A stretch of DNA of 64,000 nucleotides from Bacteroides ndongoniae (lineage in GTDB: Bacteria > Bacteroidota > Bacteroidia > Bacteroidales > Bacteroidaceae): contig NZ_FNVV01000012.1 in the NCBI RefSeq assembly GCF_900108345.1, forward strand, positions 568,978 through 632,977, written 5' to 3'. This document shows positions 49,565 to 59,680 of the stretch, in pieces (positions within the stretch are counted from its first letter, which is position 1; each line of letters opens with the position of its first letter). Both the position numbers and the translations under genes were made by a program. The notes under the pieces are model-generated. The model saw only the letters and a list, made by a program, of their open reading frames with translations, searched no databases and was not told the origin of the DNA.

Positions 49565-51550
49565 TTAGAAATTCATACGTACACCTACTGTAACTGTACG
49601 CGGATTGGGGTAAGCACCCATATCCATACCATTGTCTATATCTACGCTATTAGCACTGAACGATGCACCTGCCGGGTCGATACCTTTATATCCGGTGATG
49701 GTGAATAGGTTTTGTGCAGAGAGTGAAATACGGATGTCAGCGAACTTCGTAACCTTACGTGGCAGTGTATAAGCGATACTGATGTTTTCGCAGCGCAGAT
49801 AGTCAGCATTTTCGAGCCACTTACTGGAGTTACCATAGTTCTTGTTTGTTACGCCCGGTGTAGGCATGGTGTTACCTACGTTGGTAAAGTAATCTTTAGC
49901 TGTCACAAACATTGATGCACCTACCATTGAACTCATGGCAAAATCAACCAGATTCAGACGTTGTGCGCCAAAGGCTGCATTAAAGAATACGTTGAAATCC
50001 CAATTTTTATAGCTGATGGTGTTATTCCATCCCAAAGTGAAGTCTGGATTAGAGCAACCCAATACCATTTTATCTTCGCCTGATGGGTCGGTTGTTATTT
50101 TACCGTCTTTTGTATAGTAGGAGTCAACGAAATCTCCATTATCGTTTTTCATGATTCCTGCCCATTTGTATCCGTAGAACGTACCGATAGCTTCACCTTC
50201 TTTGATGATGGTTGCCGGATCTACAGTACCTGGCGATGGGCTTACACCGTATATTACAGGTTCTTCGGCTGTCAGTTTTGTGACTTCGTTTTTCAAGTAG
50301 CTTCCGTTGATGCTGCTGGTCCATTGCAGATTGTCATTCTGGATGATGCGTCCGGTGATAGAAAGGTCTATACCCTTATTACTTACTTCACCGGCATTTA
50401 TCCAATAGGAAGTACCACCTACGTAGTTAGGCGCTGTACGTCTTAGAAGAGCATCCGAAGTGCGTTTGTCGAAGTAATCCATACTGAAGGTCAGTCGGTT
50501 GTTGAAGAAACCCAAATCAATGCCCAAGTCGAGTTGTTTCACCTTTTCCCAAGTCAGGTCAGGAGTTGCAAGTCCGTTTCCCCAGTAACCGGTATAAGTC
50601 GTACCTGTACCGAAGTTGAATGAAGTACTTGTCATCAATCCGAGAGTTGAATACGGGTCAATATCCTGATTACCGATAATACCGTAACTGGCACGGATTT
50701 TCAGATCACTCAAAGCTTTGACATTTTTCATGAACTTTTCTTTTGTCACTGTCCATGCAGCAGCGATAGAAGGGAAATATCCCCACTTTTGGTTTGTGAA
50801 GCGAGAACTACCATCGGCACGGAATGTAGCAGTCAGCATATATTTGTCTGCATAGTTATACATGAGTCGGGCTACACCGGAAAGAAGATTCCAGTTACTG
50901 TAACTGTTTTCCGCATCACGGGTCTTAGCATTCTTTACATCCCAGTAACCTACTTGTTCAGCCGACAGATTCTTACCGCTTATTGCCATGTAACGTGTTT
51001 CTGACGAAGTAGCTTCCCATACGGCTGTTGCGGTCAGTGAGTGCTTATTCCAGTTGCCCATATAAGTCAAGTTGTTGGTAGACTGCAACACCAGATTATA
51101 ATTATTGTTGTTGCCCATACCGTTTTGTGTCTGTACACGGGTTGATGAGAAGGAGTAACCTTTGCGGTCAGAGTAATCCAAACCGTTGGTGGTAATAAAG
51201 GTAAGACCTTTCAGAATGTTGAACTTCAAATCAACATGCCCACTTACTACGTTGCGTTTACGGTCATTAAGGTTTTCGTGAAGAATACCATAAGGATTAT
51301 TCTGAATGTTGTTGTAGGGGTCGGTATTGTAGTTGCCTTTTTCGTTATACATCTCCATAGTGGGTGAATAGTTCAATCCTACCCAAATGGGGTTTTCCTG
51401 GCTTTGGTTAAAGCCGGCACCCGAACCGTTACTTTGTGACAGGTTGACGTCAGCTGTCATTTCCAGCCAGCTATACAGTTTGGAGTGTATATTTGCTTTT
51501 ACTGAATAACGTGCAAAATCAGTATCGGTAATTACACCTTTTGTATTCAT
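49565..51550 (-). pseudogene. 3' part of susC (beta-barrel), separated by IS1380 element
   Basis: This fragment encodes about 660 residues of a SusC barrel, from NTKGVITDTDFARYSVKANI to the terminal VTVGVRMNF. It is in frame with the 5' part at 53145-54163 once the element and one copy of the 5-bp duplication are removed; the joined protein would be 999 residues, a normal SusC length, with no other damage. The fragment starts with an in-frame ATG that lies within the target duplication, right after the sequence GAGG of the element's end, but any product would lack the signal peptide and plug. Confidence 0.9.
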
Positions 51551-51721
51551 CCTCAAATCCGCAACCGCCCTCATAAGATGACACAGAGGTCAAAAAGGTA
51601 GCGACACTGTGGCAAAAGAGGGTGCAACGCAGCAAAAATCGCCACAAAGACGCATTAAATCCCCTTACCCCACCATGCGACTTGAGGCAATACGCAAAAT
51701 CACGACCATAAGTTGTCGGTG

Positions 51722-53008
51722 TCATCCAAAGTCATTCTGGAACACATCAGCATAAGCGTTGTTGCATGAATAGATATTCAGCACATACTGCCTTGATGTC
51801 CTGACCCATTTGGCTGGCACAGAGATGAACTTGAAGACAAACGCCTTGATGCGGCTTGTTGCTTTGAGTCCGAACCTCTTCACGTCAAGCCTCGCCATGA
51901 TGAATTTATAGAAGTTGCGTATGAGTGCCGTAAGCAGAAGAAACACCGTGTTTTCTCCCATGAAGGATTTTGGAAGCCTGTTCCAGCCGAATCCGTTATT
52001 CATGTCATCGAAGATGCGTTCCTTCCCTCCACGGAGGTTATAGAATTCGACAATCTCTTTCTCGGAAGACTCGTAGTCATTTGTAAGGATGCAGCGGTAG
52101 GTGTATTCTCCTTCCCACAGGTCGAGTTCGCCGTCTATCCGCTTCTGTCTTTGAATCACAAGACGGTATGCCTTCCCTTTCCATTTCTCGATGAGAATGG
52201 AGGCCAGCTCAAACTCAATGCCGCCCAATTCCACTTTCTTCCAACCTCTGAGGGCAAAGATGTCATTGTAGAGCGAACTGCATCGGTTGGCACGGATATA
52301 GAAGGTCTTGCAGTGTTTAGCAATCTCTTCCACTATCTCTTCAGAACACGAGCCGCAATCAGCTCTGAAACGGTTGATCATAAGCTTGTTCTTTTCAAAC
52401 CTTTCAAAGAACCTCTTCAGCGTGTCCTTCTGGTGGAAACGGACATTTGTGTTGCCGTCGCTGTTCTCAATGCCGACAATCAAGTCGCCAATAACCGCCA
52501 CGCCAGGACGGTATCCGAGAAACTTCTTGTATGTGGGTTTCGCATCAAACTTCTCAGCCTCTATGAACTGGTGGTCGAAGTCAACGTCATACCCCTCGCC
52601 ATCTTTCAGCTGCCCTGTGGACAATAGGCAATTGAGGAGCAGTGTATTCAGCATGTCTGCCGTGTTTAAGTCGTAGGTCTTGCCAGTGTCGGATGTGTAG
52701 GAAATGTTATCCTGGGTCAGTTCCTTTATGGCTCTGAGAATCGTGTCGGCACTGCATGTGCGAAGTGTCGGATGAAGCGAGAGGTGATACATCAGATGAG
52801 TGGTGACATCCTCTATGCATGAGCCGCCACAGAAATAAACGCTCATAAGCGAACGGATGATTTCGCTGTATTGATAACCATACAGCCTACATCTCATACC
52901 GAGGGTTGAGTCGATTACAGATGAGAGATTGGAGTCAAATTGCTCCATTATTGAAAAAATTCCTCCAAAAGGAGAGAGTTTCTCAGATTTTATTGCTACC
53001 TTTGCCAT
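51722..53008 (-). CDS. IS1380-family transposase
   Basis: This 428-residue DDE transposase belongs to the group of IS942/IS612-like elements of Bacteroides. Visible features are an N-terminal DNA-binding region (MAKVAIKSEKLSPFGGIFSI), the first aspartate in DVDFDHQFIEAEK, the second in INRFRADCGSCSEEI, and the YREK-type block YNLRGGKERIFDDM with the glutamate. The frame is complete with no stop or shift, so the element is probably still active. A 10-bp stem hairpin lies between its start and the element's outer end. Confidence 0.93.
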   Translation of the reverse strand: MAKVAIKSEKLSPFGGIFSIMEQFDSNLSSVIDSTLGMRCRLYGYQYSEIIRSLMSVYFCGGSCIEDVTTHLMYHLSLHPTLRTCSADTILRAIKELTQDNISYTSDTGKTYDLNTADMLNTLLLNCLLSTGQLKDGEGYDVDFDHQFIEAEKFDAKPTYKKFLGYRPGVAVIGDLIVGIENSDGNTNVRFHQKDTLKRFFERFEKNKLMINRFRADCGSCSEEIVEEIAKHCKTFYIRANRCSSLYNDIFALRGWKKVELGGIEFELASILIEKWKGKAYRLVIQRQKRIDGELDLWEGEYTYRCILTNDYESSEKEIVEFYNLRGGKERIFDDMNNGFGWNRLPKSFMGENTVFLLLTALIRNFYKFIMARLDVKRFGLKATSRIKAFVFKFISVPAKWVRTSRQYVLNIYSCNNAYADVFQNDFG

Positions 53009-53077
53009 GTCTGTCGGGTTTGATACATATTTTGATTTGCAACACTAAGATAGGTGAAAAATCTGACATGGCAAAAT

Positions 53078-53102
53078 CCTGAGCAACTTTTTGTTGCTCA
53101 GG
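53078..53102. terminator. Hairpin upstream of the transposase gene, inside the IS
   Basis: CCTGAGCAAC (53078-53087), TTTTT loop, GTTGCTCAGG (53093-53102): a perfect 10-bp stem 70 bp before the transposase start and 42 bp inside the element's end. It lies between the susC promoter and the transposase, where it could block read-through transcription or translation of transposase. Confidence 0.6.
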
Positions 53103-53144
53103 TACTTATAAAATAAGTTAAACTAAAATGCTGCGGAATTTAGG

Positions 53145-54163
53145 TTCATATAGTTACCCGAAACATAGAATTGGGTATCTTCATTACCTTTAGAAATAGC
53201 TACTTTATAATTTTGGGTAACTCCGGTACGCAACAATACGTCCATCCAGTCGATACCAGGATTACTTCCGTCCAGATAACCTGACAAAGCTGCACGGTCA
53301 GCCCCCTTGTAATCTACCAGGGCTTGTGCATATTCTTGTGTGCTCATAACTTCAGGAATGTGGTAAGCGTTAGAGAAACCGACTGATGCATCGAATACTA
53401 CTTCTGTTTTTCCTGCTTTACCGGTTTTTGTAGTAACCAGTACTACACCGTTTGCACCGCGTGAACCGTAGATGGCAGTTGATGAAGCGTCTTTTAGAAT
53501 CTGCATGCTCTGGATATCTTCGGGGTTAATTCCCTCCAGACCACTTTCGCGTACGATACCGTCAACTACGTATAAAGGATCGTTTGATTTATTGATAGAG
53601 CTGGCACCGCGAACGCGAATTTTAAGGTCTCCTCCCGGTACACCGCTTGACATAACTGATATACCTGATACACGACCTTGCAAGGCATCTTCGATGCGGG
53701 TTACCGGTTGGTCTTTGAATTGTTTGTTGTCCATTACAGCAACAGAGCCCGCGAGGTCGGCCTTGCGTACTGTACCGTAACCGATAACAATGACTTCGTC
53801 CAATGCTTCGCTGTCTTCATGTAAAGTGATGGTGAGATTCTTTTGTCCTTCTACAGGAACTTCGGCTGTTTTATATCCAATATAAGAACAGATTAAAACA
53901 GCATTGGGAGATACGTTCAGATTGAATTTTCCATTTAAGTCGGTAATAGAGCCATTCTGTGTATTTCCTTTTTCTACTACATTTACTCCGATCAATGGTT
54001 CTCCGTTGGCATCGTTGATGACACCTGTTACCTGATTGGTCTGTTGGTTGACAGCATATTCATATGGTGCCAATACAGGTACAGCCAAAACATTTCCACT
54101 GGCCCAAAGTAATCCAACTGCTAATGGCAGTGCCCGAAACAGTTTTTCTTTCTCTTTTTTCAT
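53145..54163 (-). pseudogene. 5' part of susC (signal, regulatory-like and plug domains)
   Basis: This part encodes about 340 residues: a signal peptide ending at VLAVP, the carboxypeptidase-regulatory-like domain with QVTGVINDANGEPLIGVNV, the plug with LKDASSTAIYGSRGANGVV, and the first barrel strands to QFYVSGNYMN. There the element interrupts it, adding six foreign residues (LNSAAF) before a stop at 53123. The product would have no barrel. Before the insertion this was a normal SusC that would import oligosaccharide with the SusD and GH20 proteins encoded downstream. Confidence 0.9.
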
Positions 54164-54234
54164 GAAGTAAGAAATTTAAGTTTAACATTATTGTTGTAAA
54201 GCCGGAACTCATTTTTTGTCCTGTCCGACTATTG

Positions 54235-54242
54235 CAAAAATA
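54235..54242 (-). promoter_or_regulatory. Bacteroides -7 box for the second susC
   Basis: The minus strand reads TATTTTTG, a match to TAnnTTTG, 71 bp upstream of the susC start. No TTTG at 19-21 bp upstream is visible, as is common for HTCS-activated sus promoters. Confidence 0.45.
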
Positions 54243-54414
54243 AAAAGAATGTTTAATTGGCTTTTTTAAGAAATCGCTATTTCTTTTTCAAATATATCTA
54301 ATAACGAATACTTTAGTGATTTTTTAAAGTTTAAATAGACAAAATTAGAAGTATAATCCGAATTTCCCTAAATGCATGGTATTATCAGAATTTATATCGA
54401 AAAACATACTATAT

Positions 54415-54449
54415 TTTGAACGAACATAAAAGATGAGATGTTATCTTTG
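54415..54449 (+). promoter_or_regulatory. Promoter of the second HTCS gene
   Basis: TTTG (54415-54418) and a perfect -7 box TATCTTTG (54442-54449) are separated by 23 bp, slightly longer than ideal. The start codon lies 66 bp downstream. Confidence 0.5.
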
Positions 54450-54515
54450 TCGTCAGGAAAATATCATTAGATCTTTTTATAATGATATTTTTTTAAAGCC
54501 TGGTTCTACAATAAT

Positions 54516-57500
54516 ATGAAAGTTTTTAGGTTTCTTTTTTCCCTATTTATGCCGTTTGTCTTTTCGGCTTCAGTTTGTGCTAAACATTATTTGTACAAAC
54601 AGATATTGCTGAACACAGGCCTCCCTACTACGCTGACCTGTATATCCTCTGATACGAGGGGATTTGTGTGGACTGGTACGAAGTTCGGATTAGGGCGTTT
54701 TGATGGGCATGAACAGAAAAGATATCTTCATCAGCATGAAGATTCGACAACACTTCCGGGTAATTATATCTATCAGATTTTTGAAGATTCTTATCATCAA
54801 TTGTGGGTATTGACTGATATGGGAGTGGCCCGTTACAACTATCGCAATAACAATTTTGTGCCCGTGAAGGACGAATACGGGAAAATGTGCATCGCTTATT
54901 CTATCTGTCAGTGGAATAACCTGTTGCTGTTGGGCGGAACCGATAAGGTATACGCTTATGATATGCAGACCGGCAAGTTGGGAGTATTTTACGAATTGAG
55001 ACACAAAAGACGCTTTGAAATCATCCGTCTGGCTATTTCTAAGAACAACAGGCTGCTGTGTTGTAGCCGTTGGGAAGGGATATATGCCATTGATCTGAGA
55101 ACCAAAGAGATAAGTGCGGAACCATTTGGCTGTGGGAAAGAAATATCGGATATGTTTATCGATTCTCAAAAGCGTATATGGATTGCTCCTTATAATCAGG
55201 GACTACGTTGTTTCTCACCTGAAGGGAAGGAAATAGCAACATATACGACCCGTAATTCAGAACTGAGCAGTGATATAGTGCTTTGTATTACGGAAAAAGA
55301 GGAAAAGATATGGGTCGGTACGGATGGAGGTGGTATCAATATTTTGGATGTTGATAACAGTCGCTTTTCTCATTTGAAACATGTGCCTGGCGATAAGCAG
55401 TATTCGCTGCCGACCAACTCAATCAATTGTATTTATTGCGACTATTATGGAAATATCTGGATGGGAGGAGTATACAACGGGCTTATTAACATGCGTGAAG
55501 TATCGATGAAGACATATACCGATGCTCCTTTCGGCTATCCGCTGGGGTTAAGCCATAACATTGTTATCAGCCTTTATCAGGAAAATCCCGAACGCATCTG
55601 GATAGGTACTGATGGTGGTGGAATCAATAGCTTTCATCCCGAAACGGAGACGTTTACCCATTATCCTAGTACCCGTGAAGATAAAATAACCTCTATTTGC
55701 GGGTTTACGCCGGGTAAGCTTCTGGTGTCGGCTTTTGCTGAAGGAGTATTTGTTTTTGATATTGCGACCGGAACGATGACGCCTTTCTGTGTAGTGGACG
55801 AGACTACTACACAAACCATATCCCAACACGGATATTCTATCTATCTTTATCGGAATACCCCCAATACGGTGCTGGTTTTGAGCAATCATGTCTACATATA
55901 CAATCTGTACGACAAGTCGTTCCGGATAGCTAAAGAAGATAAAAAAGAGCCTATTATTTGGGGAACCCTTCAGGCCATTGCCAGTGAGGAAGGGCATACT
56001 TATCTGTTTGACTCCCGACGGATTTATGTGATGGATCATTCTACGTTGCAACTGACCTCACTTTTTACCTCCTCTAAAGAAACCATTATTAATTCTGTAG
56101 CATATGATAAGAAAGGTACTTTCTGGATGGGTACCAGCCGTGGACTGGAATGCTATTCTGTACAGACAAACGAGCTTTCATCCGTGCAGACCAACTTGTT
56201 TACTGATGTGTCGCTGGTGGTATGCCATAATCCTGATGAAATATGGATTGGTGCCGAAAATATGCTTTTTTCGTATTCGCCGCATAAGGAACGTTTTACA
56301 ATATATGGAGAGTCGGATGGAGTGATGCCCAATGAATACATCCCCCGTTCGCAATTGATTATTGATGAGCAAGGCATCTACATGGGCGGAGTGGAAGGGC
56401 TGCTCTTTATAGCTAACGGGCAGAAGACTGATGAAATAAGCATACCTGAGATGCATTTGTCGGACATCATTCTCAATGGGAAATCTATTAATGATCAGTT
56501 GGAGAAGAATCAGGATGCCCTCTCTGTAGACAAAAACAGTAATGTAGTCATTCAGGTAATGGCCAAGGAGGAAGATATTTTCCGAAAAAGGCTGTATAGA
56601 TATCGTGTGGAAGGATTGGACAACAGTTATACGGAGACTTACCAGCCGGAACTGATTATGCATACCCGGCTGCCTGGTACTTACCGGATTATGGTGGCGT
56701 GTACGGCAAAGGACGGCAGCTGGATTCCCGATACCCAGATACTAACACTGACCATTCTGCCGCCCTGGTATCAGACCTGGTGGTTTATTTTGCTTTGTAT
56801 GGTTGGAGGAATTCTTCTGGTAGCCGTTGCTTTCCGCAAAGCATTAAGGAGGAAAGAACGTCAGCTGAAATGGGCCATGAAAGAGCACGAACAACAGGTC
56901 TACGAGGAAAAAGTACGTTTCCTTATCAATATCAGTCACGAATTGCGTACTCCACTGACATTGATATATGCTCCGTTAAAACGTATTCTGAAGACTATCG
57001 GACCCGAAAATGAGCAATATCTGCCGTTGAAGGCCATATATCGTCAGTCGCAGCGTATGAAAGCATTGATTAACATGGTGCTCGATGTGCGCAAGATGGA
57101 GGTAGGCGAGAGCAAGCTGCATATGCAACCATATTCGTTCAATACCTGGATTGAGCAGGTATCTCAGGATTTTGCCAATGAGGGTGAGGCGGAACAGGTG
57201 CATATACGTTTTCAGCTTGATCCACGGATAGAGGAAGTCTGCTTCGATAAGGACAAGTGTGAGATTGTATTGAGCAATCTGTTGACGAATGCTTTGAAGC
57301 ACAGTCCGCAGAGTACGACAATCACCATCAGTTCCGAGCTGAAAGTCAGTGGCGACGAAGTGCGTGTTGCCATTTCCGACCAGGGATGCGGATTGAATCA
57401 GGTCAATATGGGAAAACTGTTTACCCGTTTTTATCAGGGAGAGGGAGAGCAAAACGGTACCGGTATAGGCCTTTCCTATTCCAAGATTCTCGTTGAGCAA

Positions 57501-58463
57501 CATGGAGGGAAGATCGGGGCTTACAACAATCCAGACGTAGGGGCCACTTTCTATTTTGATTTACCTGTAAGGCATACCGAGGTAGAAGTCGTGAGCCAGC
57601 CCAGAGCCTATTTGAACGAACTGATTGGTGACGATGGCATTGAGCAGCCTGCTTTGTCGGGAGAGCAGTTCGACACGTCGGCCTACAAGATACTGGTTGT
57701 CGACGATCATGCGGAAATGACGGATTTTCTGAAAAAGGTACTTGAGCCCCACTTCAAACAGGTGTTGACGGCGGCCGACGGCGAGGAAGCACTGAGAGTG
57801 ATACGTAATAATATGCCCAACATCATTGTCAGCGATGTGATGATGCCTCGTATAAACGGCTATCAGTTGTGCCAGTATATCAAGGAAGATATTACCATCA
57901 GCCATATTCCTGTTGTTCTGCTGACGGCCCGTGACGATGAACAGAGCCAGCAGGAGGGATACAAGAATGGTGCCGACGCTTATCTGGCAAAACCTTTTGA
58001 GGAAGAAACGCTGCTCGAACTGGTGCGAAACCGTTTGAAGAACAGGGAAGAAATCCGCGAACGCTACATGCAGGCTGGCCCTGTGCCCGTGCCCGAGGAG
58101 ACAACCTTCAGTCCGGCCGACGAAGCCTTCCTGTCGAAACTGAACAAAGTGATTCAGGACAATCTGGACAATTGCAATCTTGACATCGCTACCATCTGTA
58201 ATGAAGTACACATGAGTCGTGCCTCCCTTTATAATAAAATGAAAGCGCTGACAGACATCAGCGCTAACGAGTACATTAATAAATTCCGGATGGAAAGGGC
58301 TATTCAGCTGATCAGGACTACCGACATGCCATTTACTGAGATTGCCGAAAAGGTAGGCTTTGCTACCTCGTCTTATTTCAGTACGGCTTTCAAGCAATAC
58401 ATGGGCGAAACTCCTACACAGTATAAGAAGCGGATCAGGCAAACGGAGGCGACAGAGGAATGA
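54516..58463 (+). CDS. Hybrid two-component system sensor/regulator (HTCS), second locus
   Basis: This 1,315-residue sensor-regulator has a signal sequence (ending SVCAK), a double propeller sensor with repeats such as WVGTDGGGINILDVDN and WIGTDGGGINSFHPE, a Y_Y_Y domain, one membrane helix (WWFILLCMVGGILLVAVAF), a kinase with phospho-acceptor His808 in NISHELRTPLTLI and GTGIGLSYS in its ATPase domain, a receiver with Asp1107 in IIVSDVMMPRI, and an AraC-type domain ending VGFATSSYFSTAFKQYMGETP. It is transcribed away from the broken susC and is the probable activator of susC, susD and GH20. It is intact, so the sensor survives although its transporter is disrupted. Confidence 0.94.
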   Translation: MKVFRFLFSLFMPFVFSASVCAKHYLYKQILLNTGLPTTLTCISSDTRGFVWTGTKFGLGRFDGHEQKRYLHQHEDSTTLPGNYIYQIFEDSYHQLWVLTDMGVARYNYRNNNFVPVKDEYGKMCIAYSICQWNNLLLLGGTDKVYAYDMQTGKLGVFYELRHKRRFEIIRLAISKNNRLLCCSRWEGIYAIDLRTKEISAEPFGCGKEISDMFIDSQKRIWIAPYNQGLRCFSPEGKEIATYTTRNSELSSDIVLCITEKEEKIWVGTDGGGINILDVDNSRFSHLKHVPGDKQYSLPTNSINCIYCDYYGNIWMGGVYNGLINMREVSMKTYTDAPFGYPLGLSHNIVISLYQENPERIWIGTDGGGINSFHPETETFTHYPSTREDKITSICGFTPGKLLVSAFAEGVFVFDIATGTMTPFCVVDETTTQTISQHGYSIYLYRNTPNTVLVLSNHVYIYNLYDKSFRIAKEDKKEPIIWGTLQAIASEEGHTYLFDSRRIYVMDHSTLQLTSLFTSSKETIINSVAYDKKGTFWMGTSRGLECYSVQTNELSSVQTNLFTDVSLVVCHNPDEIWIGAENMLFSYSPHKERFTIYGESDGVMPNEYIPRSQLIIDEQGIYMGGVEGLLFIANGQKTDEISIPEMHLSDIILNGKSINDQLEKNQDALSVDKNSNVVIQVMAKEEDIFRKRLYRYRVEGLDNSYTETYQPELIMHTRLPGTYRIMVACTAKDGSWIPDTQILTLTILPPWYQTWWFILLCMVGGILLVAVAFRKALRRKERQLKWAMKEHEQQVYEEKVRFLINISHELRTPLTLIYAPLKRILKTIGPENEQYLPLKAIYRQSQRMKALINMVLDVRKMEVGESKLHMQPYSFNTWIEQVSQDFANEGEAEQVHIRFQLDPRIEEVCFDKDKCEIVLSNLLTNALKHSPQSTTITISSELKVSGDEVRVAISDQGCGLNQVNMGKLFTRFYQGEGEQNGTGIGLSYSKILVEQHGGKIGAYNNPDVGATFYFDLPVRHTEVEVVSQPRAYLNELIGDDGIEQPALSGEQFDTSAYKILVVDDHAEMTDFLKKVLEPHFKQVLTAADGEEALRVIRNNMPNIIVSDVMMPRINGYQLCQYIKEDITISHIPVVLLTARDDEQSQQEGYKNGADAYLAKPFEEETLLELVRNRLKNREEIRERYMQAGPVPVPEETTFSPADEAFLSKLNKVIQDNLDNCNLDIATICNEVHMSRASLYNKMKALTDISANEYINKFRMERAIQLIRTTDMPFTEIAEKVGFATSSYFSTAFKQYMGETPTQYKKRIRQTEATEE

Positions 58464-58485
58464 TCCTTTCCGCTGGCCTGTCCGT

Positions 58486-59646
58486 TCAGGAAGGCCGGTG
58501 GCCAGAGGTTCTGGAAGGGCTTTTCTGCAGCCGCCGAATCCACAGATAATATCCCGTCAGCGGCAGGGTAGCACCCAGCAGGGCAGCCACGAACCAGAGC
58601 AGGCGGGTCAGCAGTCCGCCCCAGCTGCCTACGTGCATCGAGTAAATCCAGCCGCGTATTTTGCCCGAACGGTCCAGCTCCTTGTAGGGAGTATATCCGG
58701 TCAGCTGGCCGGTGCGTGTGTCGAACTGGTAGCGGTCGGCACCTCGCGTATTGCCGAAGCGGTTGACGCTGACGCTGGCCGATCCGTCGGACAGGCTGAT
58801 CTGGCGGGCGTCGGGATTTTTCTGCTTCAGCTGCTCGTACACTGTCTGCCAGTGGGCGGTGCGGTCGGTGTTCTTGTCTCCTTTTCCTTTCCGTCCCTGT
58901 TGTTTCTGATGGCCTTCTTGTGACTTGGCGTTGTGCGAACCGTGTCCGCCTCCTGCCTGTGCCTCTACACCGAACAGGGCATAGAAGCCCGTGCGATACC
59001 AGCCGAACGACCACGTCAGTCCCGTCAGGGCCATGACGAGCAGCAACAGCAGGGCATACATGCCCCCTGCCACATGCAGGCCGTACCAGAAGCGGCGCCA
59101 ACCTTTGCGTACCGCAATCTTCAGACTGTTCTGCAACGCTTTACGCGTGCGAGGCCACCAGATGACAATGCCCGACACCAGCACCAGAACGAAGAGCAGC
59201 GTGCTGGTGCCTACTACCACCTTGCCCCAGAACACGCCGTCGCCCGACGGGCGGCTGTCGAGCAGCCAGCGGTGCAGACGGAACATGGTGGCAAAGAAGG
59301 GCAGACGGTCGCCCCGGCCCGTTACCTCGCCCGTATAGGGGTTGGCATAGACCGAAGCCTTGGCAGGTTTGGACAGTGGGAGTTGCCAGGCTTTTGTCGG
59401 GTCGGGGAAGGCGGTGACGCCCGTCACCTGTACGCCCTCGGGCAGCGTGGCCGATACCCGACGGACTACTTCGTCCATCGGCAGCGGCTGGCGGCCTTGC
59501 GGGTCGACGTTGAATACTTCGGGACGTAGCCATTGCGTCACTTCCTTCTCGAACACCAGCATGGCGCCGGAGAAGCAGACAAGCGTGATAATCAGTCCGA
59601 AGGGGACGGACAGCCACAGGTGTATGTGTCGGAATGCTTTCTTCAT
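58486..59646 (-). CDS. xusC: PepSY-domain inner-membrane protein, XusC homologue
   Basis: This 386-residue protein belongs to the PepSY-associated membrane proteins (PiuB-like). Four hydrophobic helices are visible: about residues 11-33, 140-164, 190-211 and 343-368, with periplasmic PepSY domains between, and the conserved RHIHLWLSVPFGLIIT and MFRLHRWLL (histidines that could bind haem or metal). In B. thetaiotaomicron the gene order TonB receptor, DUF4374 lipoprotein, PepSY protein is the xusABC system for taking iron from siderophores made by other bacteria. The gene is 34 bp after xusB. This region is visibly richer in G and C than the glycan loci beside it. Confidence 0.8.
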   Translation of the reverse strand: MKKAFRHIHLWLSVPFGLIITLVCFSGAMLVFEKEVTQWLRPEVFNVDPQGRQPLPMDEVVRRVSATLPEGVQVTGVTAFPDPTKAWQLPLSKPAKASVYANPYTGEVTGRGDRLPFFATMFRLHRWLLDSRPSGDGVFWGKVVVGTSTLLFVLVLVSGIVIWWPRTRKALQNSLKIAVRKGWRRFWYGLHVAGGMYALLLLLVMALTGLTWSFGWYRTGFYALFGVEAQAGGGHGSHNAKSQEGHQKQQGRKGKGDKNTDRTAHWQTVYEQLKQKNPDARQISLSDGSASVSVNRFGNTRGADRYQFDTRTGQLTGYTPYKELDRSGKIRGWIYSMHVGSWGGLLTRLLWFVAALLGATLPLTGYYLWIRRLQKSPSRTSGHRPS

Positions 59647-59680
59647 TGTTTATTCGTTGGGTTGGGATGATGTACGGATT

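Larger units (their letters stand above)
51551..53144 (-). mobile_element. IS1380-family insertion sequence, complete, in susC
   Basis: The 1,594-bp element is bounded by 15-bp imperfect inverted repeats, CCTCAAATCCGCAAC at 51551-51565 and the complement of CCTAAATTCCGCAGC at 53130-53144 (12 of 15 match). It is flanked by a perfect 5-bp direct repeat, TTCAT, at 51546-51550 and 53145-53149. One transposase gene fills most of it. The exact duplication, the intact reading frame and a repairable target gene all point to a recent insertion. Confidence 0.92.
54164..54515. other. Divergent intergenic region between susC and HTCS
   Basis: These 352 AT-rich bases contain the promoters of both genes: a -7 box, TATTTTTG, for susC (54242-54235) and TTTG/TATCTTTG for the HTCS (54415-54449). 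The binding site of the HTCS itself should also be here. I see no gene and no strong hairpin. Confidence 0.65.

Noticed and set aside
58463..58510. Terminator between the HTCS and xusC genes
   Set aside because: GGCC-rich inverted pieces are present, but the stem is irregular, lies mostly within coding sequence and has no T-run.
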